From Luzula sylvatica (lineage: Eukaryota > Streptophyta > Magnoliopsida > Poales > Juncaceae): 64,000 nt of DNA. This document shows, one piece after another, positions 33,484 to 44,638 of the stretch. Location of the stretch: NCBI GenBank assembly GCA_946800325.1, contig OX326958.1, forward strand, positions 12,862,992 to 12,926,991. Reading direction: 5' to 3'. How positions within the stretch are numbered: position 1 is the first letter of the stretch; every line of letters begins with the position of its first letter. The translations under genes were made by a program, and so were the position numbers. Below the pieces are notes generated by a model. It was not told the origin of the DNA and ran no database searches. It saw only the letters and a program-made list of their open reading frames with translations.

Positions 33484-35747
33484 CTAGTAGTTAGTTAGTT
33501 AGTTAGTTAGATAGTTAGTTAGTTAGTTAATAGGTATGTAGGAAGGTAGTTAGTTAGTTAGCAAGTAAGTTAGATAGTTAGTTAGTTACCTAGTAGTCAG
33601 TTAGTTAGTTAACTAGTAAGCTATTTAGTTAGTTAGTCTGTTAGTTCTCTAGTAGTTAGTTAGTTAGCAAGTTAGTTATTTAGTTAGTTAGATAGTTAGA
33701 TAGTTAGTTAGTTAGTGGGAAGGTAGTTAGTTAGTTAGTTAGTGGGTACGTAGGAAGGTAGTTAGTTAGTTAGTTAGTTAATAGGTATTTAAAAAGATAG
33801 CTAGTTAGTAAATTAGTTAGTTATTATGTTAGTTAGCCAGTAAATAGTTTGTTAGTTATTTTGTTAGCTAGCTAGTAGTTAGTTATTTAGTTAGTTATTT
33901 AGTTAGTAAGTCAGTATGTTATCTAGTAGTTAGTTAGTTAGTTATTCAGTTAATTAACTAGTTAGTTATTTAGTTAGTTAGTTTGTTAGCTATCTAGTAG
34001 TTAGTTTGTTAGCTCGTAGGTTATTCAGTTAGTTAGATAGTTAGTTAGCTAGTTAGTGGGAAGGTAGTTTGTTGGTTAGTTAGAGGGTATGTAGGAAGGA
34101 AGTTAGTTAGTTAGTTAATTAGTTAGTTAATATGTGTATGTAGGAAGATAGTTATTTAGTTGTTTAGTTAGTTTGTTAATTAGTTAATTAGTTAGTTATT
34201 TAGTTATTTAGTTAGTTAGTAAGATAATTTGTTAGTTAGTTAGTTAGAAAGGTAGTTAGTTTGTTAGTTAATAGGTATGTGTGAAGATAGTTAGTTATTA
34301 AGTTAGTTAGTTAACTAGTTTGTTAGTTGGCCAGTAGTTTGTTAGTTAGTTAATTATTTAGTTAGTTTGTTAGTTAGTTAGTTGGTGGATATGTAGGAAG
34401 GCAGTTAGTTAGTTAGTTAGATAATAGGTATTTAAGAAGATAGTTAGTTAGAAAATTAGTTAGTTATTATGTTAGTTATCTAGTAGATAGTTAGTTAGTT
34501 ATTTTGTCAGCTAGCTAGTAGTTAGTTAGTTAGTTAGTAGTTAGTTAGTTAGTTATTTAGTTAGCGAGATTGTTAGTTATCTAGTAGTTAGTTAGTTAGC
34601 TAGTCAGTTATTTAGTTAATTAGATAGTTAGTTAGTTAGTTAGTTAGTGGGAAGGTAGTTTGTTATTTAGTTAATGGGTATGTAGGAAGGTAGTTAGTTA
34701 GTTAGTTAGTTAATATGTGTATGTCGGAAGATAGTTATTTAGTTGTTTAGTTTGTTTGTTAATTAGTTAATTAGTTAGTTATTTAGTTATTTAGTTAGTT
34801 AGTTAGATAGTTTGTTAGTTTGTTAGTTAGAAAGGTAGTTAGATTGTTAGTTAATAGGTATGTATGAAGATATTTAGTTAGTAAGTTAGTTAGTTAAGTA
34901 GTTTGTTAGTTAGCCAGTAGTTTGTTAGTTAGTTAGTTAGTTAGTTAATTAGTCAGTTAAATAGTTCGTTAGTAAGGTAGTTAGTTAGTTAGTTAATTAG
35001 CTAGTAGTTAGTTAGTTAGTTTGTTTGTTAGTATGTAAGATGGTTGTTAGTTAGATAGTTAGCTTGATAGTTACTTAATTAGTAAGTTAGTTAGTTGGTT
35101 AATCGGTTAGTTATTTAGTTAGTTACTTAGTTAGTTAGCTAGTAGTTAGTTAGGTAGTGAGTTAGTTAGTTAATCAATATGTATGTATCAAGGTAGTTAG
35201 TTAGTTAGTTAGATAGTTAGTTAATTAGTTAGTTAATTAGTTAGTTAGTCAGTTTGTTTGTCAGTTAGTTAGTTAGTCAGTTATCTAGTAGTTAGTTAGT
35301 TAGTTAGGTCATCAATTAGTAATTTAGTTAGTTAGTTAGTTAGTAGTTAGCTAGTAGTTAGCTGGTTAGTTATTTATTTTGTTAGTTATTTCGTTAGTTG
35401 GTGGATATGTACGAAGGTAGTTAGTAAGATAGTCAGTTAATAGGTATTTAAGAAGATAGTTAGTTAGTAAATTAGTTAGTTATTAGTTTAGTTATCTGGT
35501 AGTTAGTTTGTTAGTTAGTAGTTAGTTCACTATTTAGTTATTTAGTTAGTTTGTTTGTTAGTTATCTAGTAGTTAGTTAGTTAGATAGTTAGTTAGTTAG
35601 TCAGTGGGAAGGTAGTTTGTTAGTTAGTTAGTGGGTATGTAGGAAGGTAGGTAGTTAGTTAGTTAGTTAATAGGTGTATGTAGGAATATAGTTATTTAGA
35701 TGTTTAGTTAGTTTGTTAATTAGTTAATTAGCTAGTTAGTTTGTTAT

Positions 35748-35786
<39 letters not shown>

Positions 35787-37129
35787 TTTAGAAAGGTAGT
35801 TAGTTTGTTAGTCAATAGGTATGTATGAATGTAGTTAGTTAGTAAGTTAGATAGTTAACTAGTTAGTTAGTTAGTTAGCTATTAGTTAGTTAGTTAGTTA
35901 GTTAGTTAATTAGTTAATTATTTAGTTAGTTAGTTATTTAGTTAACTAGTAGTTAGTTAGTCAATTAGGTCATTATTTAGTTAGTTAATTAGTTAGTTAG
36001 TAAGTTAGTTAGTTAGTGGGTATGTACAAAGGTAGATAGTTAGTTAGTTAGTTTGTTAGTTAGTTAGTTAATTAGTTAGTTAGTTAGTTAGTTAATTAGT
36101 TAGTTAATTCTTTAGTTAGTTAGTTAGTTAAATAGCTAGTAGTTATTTAGTGAGTTATTTATTTATTTAGTTAGTTACTTTGTTAGTGGGTATGTAGGAA
36201 GGTAGTTAGTAAGTAAGTTAGTTAGTTAGATAGTTATATAATATGTATGTAGGAAGATAGTTAGTTATTTAGTTAGTTATCTAGTAGTTAGTTAGTTAGT
36301 TATTTGTTTATTCAGTTAGCAAGTAGTTAGTTAGTTAGTTGGTAAGTTAGATAGTAAGTTAGTTAGTTAGTTTGTTTGGGTATGTAAGAAGGTAGCTAGC
36401 TAGTTCGTTAGTTAGTTAGTTAGTTAATTGGTCAATTAGTTAGTTAGTTAGTAGTAAGTTAGTTAGTTACTTAATTAGTTAGTTAGTGAGTTAACTAGTT
36501 AACTAGTTAGTTATTTTGTTAGTTTATTAGTCAGTTAGTTAGCCAATAGTTAGTTAGTTAGTTAGTTAACTAGTTAGTTATTTAGTTAATTAGTTAGTTA
36601 GTTAGCCAGTTAGTTAGTTAGTTCGTTTGTATGAAGGTAGTTAGTTAATTAGTTAGGTAGGTAGTTAATTAGTTAGTTAATATGTATATATGAAGATAGT
36701 TAGTTAGTAAGTTAGTCTGTTGATCAGTTAATTAGTTAATTTGCTAGTAGATAGTTAGTAAGTTAGTTAGTTAATTAGTAAGCTAGTCAATTAGTAAGAT
36801 AGTTAGTAAGTTTGTTTGTTAGTTTATTAGTAAGCTAGTCAATTTGTTAGCTAGTAGTTAGTTAGTTAGTTAATAGGTATGTAGGAAGTTAGTTAGTTAG
36901 ATAGTTAATAGGTATGTAGGAAGATAGTTAGTTACTTAGTTGGTTAGTTTGTTAGTTAGTTAGTTAGTTAGTTGTTATATAGTTAGTTTGTTTGTTAGTT
37001 AGTGGGTATCTAGGAAGGTAGCTAGTTAGTTAGTTAGTTAGTTAGTTTGTTATTTTGTCAGTTAATAAATTAGTTGGCTAGTTAGTTAGTTAATTAGTTA
37101 GTTAGTTAGTTATTATGTATGTGAGAAGG

Positions 37130-37164
<35 letters not shown>

Positions 37165-37172
37165 ATAGTTAA

Positions 37173-37199
<27 letters not shown>

Positions 37200-37215
<16 letters not shown>

Positions 37216-37295
37216 ATAAGTTAGTTATTTAATTAGTCAGTTGGTTAGTTAGTTATCTAGTAGTTAGTTAGTTAGCTAGGTAATCAGTTAGTTAT

Positions 37296-37330
<35 letters not shown>

Positions 37331-37362
37331 GTTAGCTAGTAGTTAGTTGGTTATTTATTTAT

Positions 37363-37397
<35 letters not shown>

Positions 37398-37458
37398 ATT
37401 AGTTAGTTAGTTAGTTAGTTAGTCAGTTAGGTAGTTATTTAGTTAATTAGTTAGTTAA

Positions 37459-37489
<31 letters not shown>

Positions 37490-37597
37490 ATTAGTTAGTT
37501 AGTTAGTTAGTTAGTTAATAAGTTAGTTACTTAATTAGTCGGTTGGTTAGTTAGTTATCTAGTAGTTAGTTAGTTAGCTAGGTAATCAGTTAGTTAT

Positions 37598-37628
<31 letters not shown>

Positions 37629-37660
37629 GTTAGCTAGTAGTTAGTTGGTTATTTATTTAT

Positions 37661-37680
<20 letters not shown>
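37200..37680 (+). repeat. 302-bp tandem duplication inside the satellite
   Basis: The rare word GCTAGGTAATCAG occurs at about 37275 and 37577, with matching sequence before (TTAATAAGTTAGTTA) and after (TTTGTTAGCTAGTAGTTAG). The two copies look almost identical, pointing to a recent unequal exchange or slippage. Confidence 0.8.
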
Positions 37681-37700
<20 letters not shown>

Positions 37701-39057
37701 GTTGTGGGTATGTAGGAAGGTAGTTAGTTAGTTAGTTAGTTAGTTAGTTAATAGGTATTTAGGAAGATAGTTAGTTATTAAATTATATGGTTATTATGTT
37801 AGTTATCTAGTAATTAGTTAGTTAGTTAGTTATTTTGCCAGCTAGCTAGTAGTTAGTTATTTAGTTAGTTATCTAGTAGTTAGTTAGTTAGTTAGTTAGT
37901 TAGTTAACTAGTTAGTTATTCAGTTAGCTAGTAGTTAGCTTACTAGTTAGTTACTTAGTTAATTAGTGGGTATGTAGGAAGTTAGTTAGTGGGTATGTAG
38001 GAAGGTAGTTAGTTAGATTGTTAATAGGTATGTAGGAAGGTAGTTATTTAGTTAGTTTGTTAATTAGTTGATTAGTTAGTTATTTAGTTAGTCAGTTCGT
38101 TAGTTAGTTAGTTAGTTAGATAGGTAGTTAGTTAGTTAGTTAATAAGTTAGTATGTAAGAAGGTTGTTAGTTAGATAGTTAGCTTGATAGTTACTTAATT
38201 AGTAAGTTAGTTAGTTGGTTAATCAGTTAGTTATTTAGTTAGTTACTTAGTTAGTTAGCTAGTAGTTAGTTAGGTAGTGAGTTAGTTAGTTGATCAATAT
38301 GTATGTATCAAGGTAGTTAGTTAGTTAGTTACATAGTTAGTTAATTAGTTAGTTAATTAGTTGTATAGTTAGTTAGTTAGTCAGTTAGTTAGTTAGTTAG
38401 TTATCTAGTATTTAGTTAGTAAGGTCATCAATTAGTTATTTAGTTAGTTAATTAGTTAGTAGTTAGCTAGTTAGCTGGTTAGTTATTTATTTAGTTAGTT
38501 AGCTAGTTAGTTGGTGGATATGTAGGAAGGTAGTTAGTTAGTTAGTTAGTTAATAGGTATTTAAGAAGATAGTTAGTAAATTAGTTAATTAGTTAGTTAT
38601 TATGTTAGTTATCTGGTAGTTAGTTACTTAGTTAGTAGTTAGTTAACTATTTAGTTATTTAGTTAGTTAGTTTGTTAGTTATCTAGTAGTTACTTAGTTA
38701 GCTAGTTAGTTATTTAGTTAGTCAGATAGTTAGTTAGTTAGTTTGTGGGAAGGTAGTTTGTTAGTTAGTTAGTGGGTAGTTGTTGGTTAGTTAGTTAGTT
38801 AATAGGTGTATGTAGGAAGATAGTTATTTAGATGTTTAGTTAGTTTGTTAATTAGTTAATTAGTTAGTTAGTTAGTTATTTAGTTATTTACTTAGTTAGT
38901 CAGTTAGTTTTTTAGTTAGTTATTTAGAAAGGTAGTTAGTTTGTTAGTCAATAGGTATGTATGAAGGTAGTTAGTTACTAAGTTAGTTAGTAAACTAGTT
39001 AGTTAGTTAGCTATTAGTTAGTTAGTTAGTTAGCTAGTTAGTTAATTAGTTAGTTAT

Positions 39058-39088
<31 letters not shown>

Positions 39089-39550
39089 ACTAGTAGTTAG
39101 TTAGTTAATTAGTTAGTTAGTAAGTTAGTTAGTTAGTGGGTATGTATGAAGGTAGCTAGTTAGTTAGTTAATTTGTTAGTTAATTAGTTAGTTAGTTAGT
39201 TAATTCTTTAGTTAATTCTTTAGTTAGTTAGTTAGTTTAGTTATTTAGTTAGTTATTTATTTATTTAGTTAGTTACTTTGTTAGTGGGAATGTAGGAAGG
39301 TAGGTAGTTAGTTATTTAGATAGTTAATATGTATGTAGGAAGATAGTTAGTTAGTTAATTAGTTAGTTATTTAGTTAGTTATCTAGTTGTTAGTTAGTTA
39401 GTTAGTTCATTAATTAGTTAGTTAATTAGTAAGTTATTTAGTTAGTTATCTAGTAGTCAGTTAGTTAATTAGTTCATTACTTAGTCAGTTAGTTAGTTAG
39501 TTAGTGAGTTAGTTAGTTAGATAGTTAGTTAATTAATATGTATGTATCAA

Positions 39551-41181
39551 GTTAGTTAGTTAGTTAGTTAGTTAATTAGTTCGTTAGTTAATTAGTTAGT
39601 TAGTTAATGAGTCAGTTAGTTAGTTATCTAGTAGTTAGTTAGTTAGTTAGGTGATCAGTTAGTTATTTAGTTAGCTAGTAGGTAGCTGGTTAGTTATTTA
39701 TTTAGTTAGTTAATTGGGGGGTATGTAGGAAGGTAGGTAGTTAGTTAGTCAGTTTGTTAGTTAATAGGTATTTAAGAAGATAGTTAGTTAGTAAATAAGT
39801 TAGTTATTATGTTTGTTATCTAGTAGTTAGTAAGTTAGTTATTTTGTCAGCCAGCTAGTAGTTAGTTAGTTAGTTAGTTAATAGTTAGTTAGTTAGTCAT
39901 TTAGTTAACTATTTAGTTATTTAGTTAGTTTGTTTATTAGTTATCTAGTAGTTAGTTTGTTAGCAAGTGAGTTATTTAGTTAGTTAGATAGTTAGTTAGT
40001 TAGTTAGTTAGTGGGAAGGTAGTTTGTTAGTTAGTTAATGGGTATGTAGGAAGGAAGGTAGTTAGTTAGTTAGTTAGTTAGTTAGTTAATAGGTGTATGT
40101 AGGAAGATAGTTATTTAGTTATTTAGTTAGTTTGTTAATTAGTTAATTAGTTAGTTAGTTAGTTATTTAGTAATTTAGTTAGTTAGTTAGTTAATTTGTT
40201 AGTTAGTTAGTTAGTTAGAAAGGTAGTTAGTTTGTTAGTTAATAGGTATGTACGAAGGTAGTTAGTTAGTAAGTTTGTTATTTAGCTAGTAATTTGTTAG
40301 TTAGTTAATTAGTTAGTTAATCAGTTAGTTATTTAGTTAGTTAGTTAGTTAGTTAGTTGACTAGTTGTTAGTTAGTTAGTTAATGAGTTCAATAATTAGT
40401 TAGTTAATTAGTTAGTTAGTAAGTTAGTTAGTTTGGGGGTATGGTCGAAGGTAGTTAGTTAGTTAGTTAATTAGTTACTTAGTTGGTAAGTTAGTCAATA
40501 TGTATGTAAGAAGGTAGTTTGTTAATTAGTTAATTAGCTAGTAGTTAGTTAGTTAGTTAGTTAGTTAATTAGTTAGTATGTAAGAAGGTTGTTAGTTAGA
40601 TTGTTAGCTTGATAGTTACTTAATTATTAAGTTAGTTAGTTGGTAAATCAGTTAGTTATTTTGTTAGTTACTTAATTAGTTAGCTAGTAGTTAGTTGGTA
40701 GTGAGTGAGTAAGTTAATCAATATGTATGTATAAAGGTAGTTAGTTAGTTAGTTACATAGTTAGTTAATTAGTTAGTTAATAAGTTGTATAGTTAGTTAG
40801 TTAGTCAGTTAGTTAGTTAGTTAGTTAGTTATCTTGTAGTTAGTTAGTTAGTTAGGTCATCAATTAGTTATTTAGTTAGTTAGTTAGTTAGTAGTTAGCT
40901 AGTTAGCCGGTTAGTTATTTATTTAGTTAGTTAGTTAGTTAGTTGGTGGATATGTAGGAAGGTAGTTAGTTAGTTAGTTAGTTAATAGGCATTTAAGAAG
41001 ATAGTTAGTAAATTAGTAAGTTATTATGTTAGTTATCTGGTAGTTAGTTACTTAGTTAGTAGTTAGTTAACTATTTATTTATTTATTTAGTTAGTTTGTT
41101 AGTTATCTAGTAGTTAATTAGTTAGATAGTTAGTTAGTTAGTTTGTGGGAAGGTAGTTTGTTAGGTAGTTAGTGGGTAGTT

Positions 41182-41213
<32 letters not shown>

Positions 41214-41935
41214 ATAGGTCTATGTAGGAAGATAGTTATTTAGATGGTTAGTTAGTTTGTTAATTAGTTAATTAGTTAGTTAGTTAGTTATTTTGTTATT
41301 TAGTTAGTTAGTTTGATTGTTTGTTAGTTAGTTATTTAGAAAGGTAGTTAGTTTGTTATTTAATAGGTATGTATGAAGGTAGTTTGTTACTAAGTTAGTT
41401 AGTAAACTAGTTAGTTAGTTAGATATTAGTTAGTTAGTTACTTAGTTAGTTAGTTAGTCAATTAGTTAGTTATTTAGTTAGTTTGTTAGTTTGTTAACTA
41501 GTAGTTAGTTAGTTAAATAGTTCATTAATTAGTTAGTTAATTAGTTAGTTAGTTAGTAAGTTAGTTAGTTAGTGGGTATGTACGAAGGTAGTTAGTTAAT
41601 TTGTTAGTTAATTAGTTAATTAGTTAGTTAGTTAGTTCATTCTTTAGTTAATTCTTTAGTTAGTTAGTTAGTTTAGTTATTTAGTTAGTTATTTATTTAT
41701 TTAGTTAGTTACTTTGTTAGTGGGTATGTAGGAAGGTAGTTAGTTAGTTAGTTAGTTAGTTAGTTAATCTGTATGTAGGAAGATAGTTAGTTAGTTAATT
41801 AGTTAGTTATTTAGTTAGTTATCTAGTTGTTAGTTAATTAGTTAGTTCATTAATTATTTAGTTAATTAGTTAGTTATTTAGTTAGTTATCTAGTAGTTAG
41901 TAAGTTAGTTAGTTAGTTATCTAGTAGTTAGTAAG
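39551..41935 (+). repeat. 2.4-kb array segment duplicated at 44639-46975
   Basis: Follows the same words in the same order as the segment right of the gypsy B fragment: GTTAATGAGTCAG, GGTGATCAG, TAATTGGGGG, GTCAGCCAGCTAG, GTATGGTCGAAGG, AGTATGTAAGAAGGTTG, TTAGCCGG, ATTTAATAGGTATG. Identity is very high by eye, with a few small deletions in the right copy. Confidence 0.85.
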
Positions 41936-42062
41936 TTATCTAGTAGTTAGTTAGTTATCTAGTAGTTAGTTAGTTATCTAGTAGTTAGTAAGTTAGTTAG
42001 TTAGTTATCTAGTAGTTAGTAAGTTAGTTAATTAGTTAGTTATTTAGTTAGTTATCTAGTAG
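41888..42062 (+). repeat. local amplification of a TATCTAGTAGTTAG word
   Basis: ATCTAGTAG occurs seven times in about 175 bp (about 41888, 41919, 41938, 41957, 41976, 42007, 42053), against roughly once per several hundred bp elsewhere in the array. Spacings of 19 and 31 bp recur. It lies beside the left edge of the gypsy B fragment. Confidence 0.85.
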
Positions 42063-42082
42063 TTAGTTAGTTAGTTAGTAAG

Positions 42083-43015
42083 TTGTTTGGGAAATTTTGG
42101 TCACGAATTTGAAGAAATCTTTTGGGATTCCAACCCACACCAATAACTTCGCAATTATCACGAGTTTTCGACAATCAATGAATTCGTGGTTTACGTGACA
42201 CACTACTTTTCGAAAATTGAACCCGCATTTTGATTTAAAACCCGTTTGAAAAAAATTTAGTTACCGATTGAATGCGTTTTGCATGAATTTAAAATTTGAC
42301 CACTTACACTTAATGAATCAACCGTTCGCGGGGATCCGTTAGTATGTCGATAGTACCCACCTTCTTCTTGGATCTTGAAAAAAGGCGGGATGTAATTTCG
42401 TTGCACTCCGGTGCCGCGGAACTCCTTCTACAAATGCGATCCGAAAAAAAAAGAAAAAAAAAAGAAAAAAAAGAAAGTAAAATAAGAATAAAATAATAAA
42501 ATAGAAGGAAGGTCAAAATAGAATACCGGGATGTAACCTCATTGCATTTCGGTGTAGTGGGGCGCTCGGTGAAAGACTTCTACGAAATGAAGGAGTGGGT
42601 GGGGAATTCGACTGAAAACGGGTATGAACCTTGTACCAACGTATCGAACGGGTTGAAAAGGGAATTTTTGCAAAACGAAGACTCAAAAACTTTGGAAATC
42701 GGGTTTCTTTTGAATTGTGGCGTGAAAAGATTCGAACGGTAGTGTTTAATCACCTTTTCCGGTTGAAATTAATTTCTCATTCTAAACTCTATTGAAATTG
42801 CGATTTTTATTCAATTAAGATTTGATTATTTGACCATTATCTTTCTTAAACATTAGCAACTTGATTAACGGGAGCGAATCAATAGGTTCATGAAATGCGT
42901 TTGAAAATGACGAATACAAATTTAATAGAATCTAGTGCAATTCGTCCTTAGATTGATTATGACTGCAAATCTCCAATTGATCGAGGACGATCAAGGGTTC
43001 AAGTGTGGGGGTATT
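42083..43015 (+). other. 3' internal non-coding region of family B
   Basis: No convincing ORF. A purine tract of A-runs broken by single Gs lies at 42446-42477. Two diverged copies of a CGGGATGTAA...TTGCA...CGGTG motif lie 141 bp apart (from 42385 and 42526), each followed by a CTTCTAC sequence, which shows an internal duplication. The small frames at 42310-42516 and 42542-42742 fall in this duplicated sequence and show no domain. Confidence 0.7.
42977..43015 (+). promoter_or_regulatory. AGGA-loop hairpin and polypurine tract of family B
   Basis: TTGATCG (42977-42983) pairs perfectly with CGATCAA (42988-42994) around an AGGA loop. Five bases later AAGTGTGGGGGTATTT runs to the LTR start at 43016. 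The arrangement matches family A although the stem sequences differ. Confidence 0.8.
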
Positions 43016-43486
43016 TGATGTGAGGCAAATGGAACACGTTTTACGAATCTTATTTAGGGATTTTAGCCCTTGTGAAGTTATATTCTATGCTTTTATGATA
43101 CATATTTCAAACATCATGAATATTTCTACACTGATGTGTTCTTTGCCCATTTTCTTGAGATAGAGGAATAATTTGGGAATTTGGTCAGCACCATTGCCTC
43201 CGGCACGCTGAAGACAGTCAAAACGATATATCACATTGATATATTCGGTGAAAGATCGAGGCGGGAAAGGCAAAAACAAAAGAAGAAGATCACCAAACTG
43301 CTGCAACGCACAGGGCCTGGCCGCAGAGCCAAAATTCACAGCCCACGCAGGCAAATCTCACAGCCCACGCCTAGCCCCAGCTCTCAGCCCATGCACAAGC
43401 CCCAACAAGCTAATTTGTTGCCTTCTTTAGATTGATTTGTGGCCTCCTTTAGATTGATTTGTTGCCTTCTTAGTTGATTTGTTGCT

Positions 43487-43579
43487 CCCCAAAACCTTCC
43501 ATTTCTCCCTCATCCAGCCCCAAAACCTTCAATTTCTCCCTCATCCAGCCCCAAAACCTTCCATTTCTTCCTCAACCAA
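43487..43579 (+). repeat. 31-bp tandem repeat, three copies
   Basis: Units start at 43487, 43518 and 43549, each CCCCAAAACCTTC followed by AATTTCTCC or CATTTCTCC and a CTCATCCAG-type end. The solo LTR has a single copy at about 9376-9405. Confidence 0.85.
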
Positions 43580-43607
43580 TCAGAAGACACCATGAAGCCT
43601 ATAAATA
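43576..43607 (+). promoter_or_regulatory. CCAAT and TATA boxes of the family B LTR
   Basis: CCAAT at 43576-43580 and TATAAATA at 43600-43607, spaced as in the solo LTR. Confidence 0.65.
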
Positions 43608-43638
43608 AGATCCTAAGGCCAAGGGCAAATCATCTCTT

Positions 43639-43662
43639 CCCCCCCCCCCCCCCCCCCCCCCC
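43639..43662 (+). repeat. C24 homopolymer
   Basis: Twenty-four uninterrupted C residues just downstream of the TATA box, absent from the solo LTR. The exact length may be affected by sequencing or assembly error. Confidence 0.8.
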
Positions 43663-44638
43663 TTTTTCTGTCCCCTTTGGGGGCAAGTTCTCTACCATCT
43701 CTCTCCACAAACTCTTCCAAGAAACAAACAAGATTCAACCAAGAACCGTGAAATTCAAGACCAACTCTTTGGTAGAGGCGTTCTCGCCCTAGGGTTGTAC
43801 GTGAAGAAATTGGAGTTAAGGCGTTCTTGCTCCATCTCGACACAAGGAAAGGATCGGTCATTCGTGCGGAAGGCGTTCTTCGACGAATTGAAGAGAATCC
43901 GCGTGAGAAGAAACGGAGACTCGAGTTGGCGTTCAACCGGATCGACGGGAAGGCATCGACACAAGTCACTAGGCGTTCTAGGGCTTGATTAGGTGGTTTC
44001 TTTCTTTTATTTCAGTTTTTCTGGTTGTGATTCTTTTAATAAATTCTTGTGTTGATTAATAAACTCGCGAATTTTAGTAGTTAATTCGATTTTCTTATTT
44101 AAATTACTGCCTTGATTGCCCTTGAATCTTGTTTTTAAAACCTTCTAAACTTGTCAATTTTCACGATCCCTTCCAAATCTGGAAAGTTAAATTTGTTTCT
44201 TTCATTGCGTAGATCTTGATTTCTAGTTTCGGGAACTTTTTGAATCGTTGAATTTCATAAAATATTTGAATTGATATGAATTTTTGAAAACTATCACTTA
44301 AACTGAAAACCTGCTGTTTCCAGAGACTTTTTTTTTAGAGACCTGATTGTAATTCGTTAATAACTTTTTATTCCGTTGTCCAAATTGTTTGAAATTTTAG
44401 GATAAGTTTTATAATATTCAGACCTCTCTCTAGACAAATTTTCATTAATTTTGGAAACTTAGAAATAATTATTTCAAAGATCTGAAGTTTAAATCATATT
44501 TTGACACAATAGCTCCCTGTGGAACGAATCCTTACATACTTACTCTATACAATCTTTAGAATTCACATGTTTCTTGTTTGATTTACGGTGTTTTTATTCA
44601 ACGATATAACCTAAGTGTTAGCCAAAAACCCGATATCA

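Larger units (their letters stand above)
42083..44638 (+). mobile_element. 5'-truncated Ty3/gypsy element (family B): 3' internal end plus 3' LTR
   Basis: Contains about 0.93 kb of non-coding internal sequence, an AGGA-loop hairpin, a PPT and a complete 3' LTR, all on the plus strand. The 5' LTR, PBS and any genes are missing. GTAAG flanks both ends (42078-42082, 44639-44643), which looks like a target duplication, but GTAAG is frequent in this array, so it may be chance. The LTR is homologous to the solo LTR at 8853-10077. Confidence 0.88.
43016..44638 (+). repeat. 3' LTR of gypsy family B, 1623 bp
   Basis: Starts TGATG directly after the PPT and ends ATATCA. Contains CCAAT and TATA boxes, a 31-bp triplicate, a C24 run and, in its last 450 bp, sequence homologous to the inverse of 27075-27500 of family A (for example ACCTGATTGTAATTCGTTAA and CCTGCTGTTTCCAG). 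The several short overlapping frames at 43085-43992 are LTR sequence, not genes. Confidence 0.9.

Noticed and set aside
43085..43992. Seven overlapping short frames, one with a poly-Gly or poly-Pro run
   Set aside because: They lie in the family B LTR; the Gly/Pro run is the C24 homopolymer.
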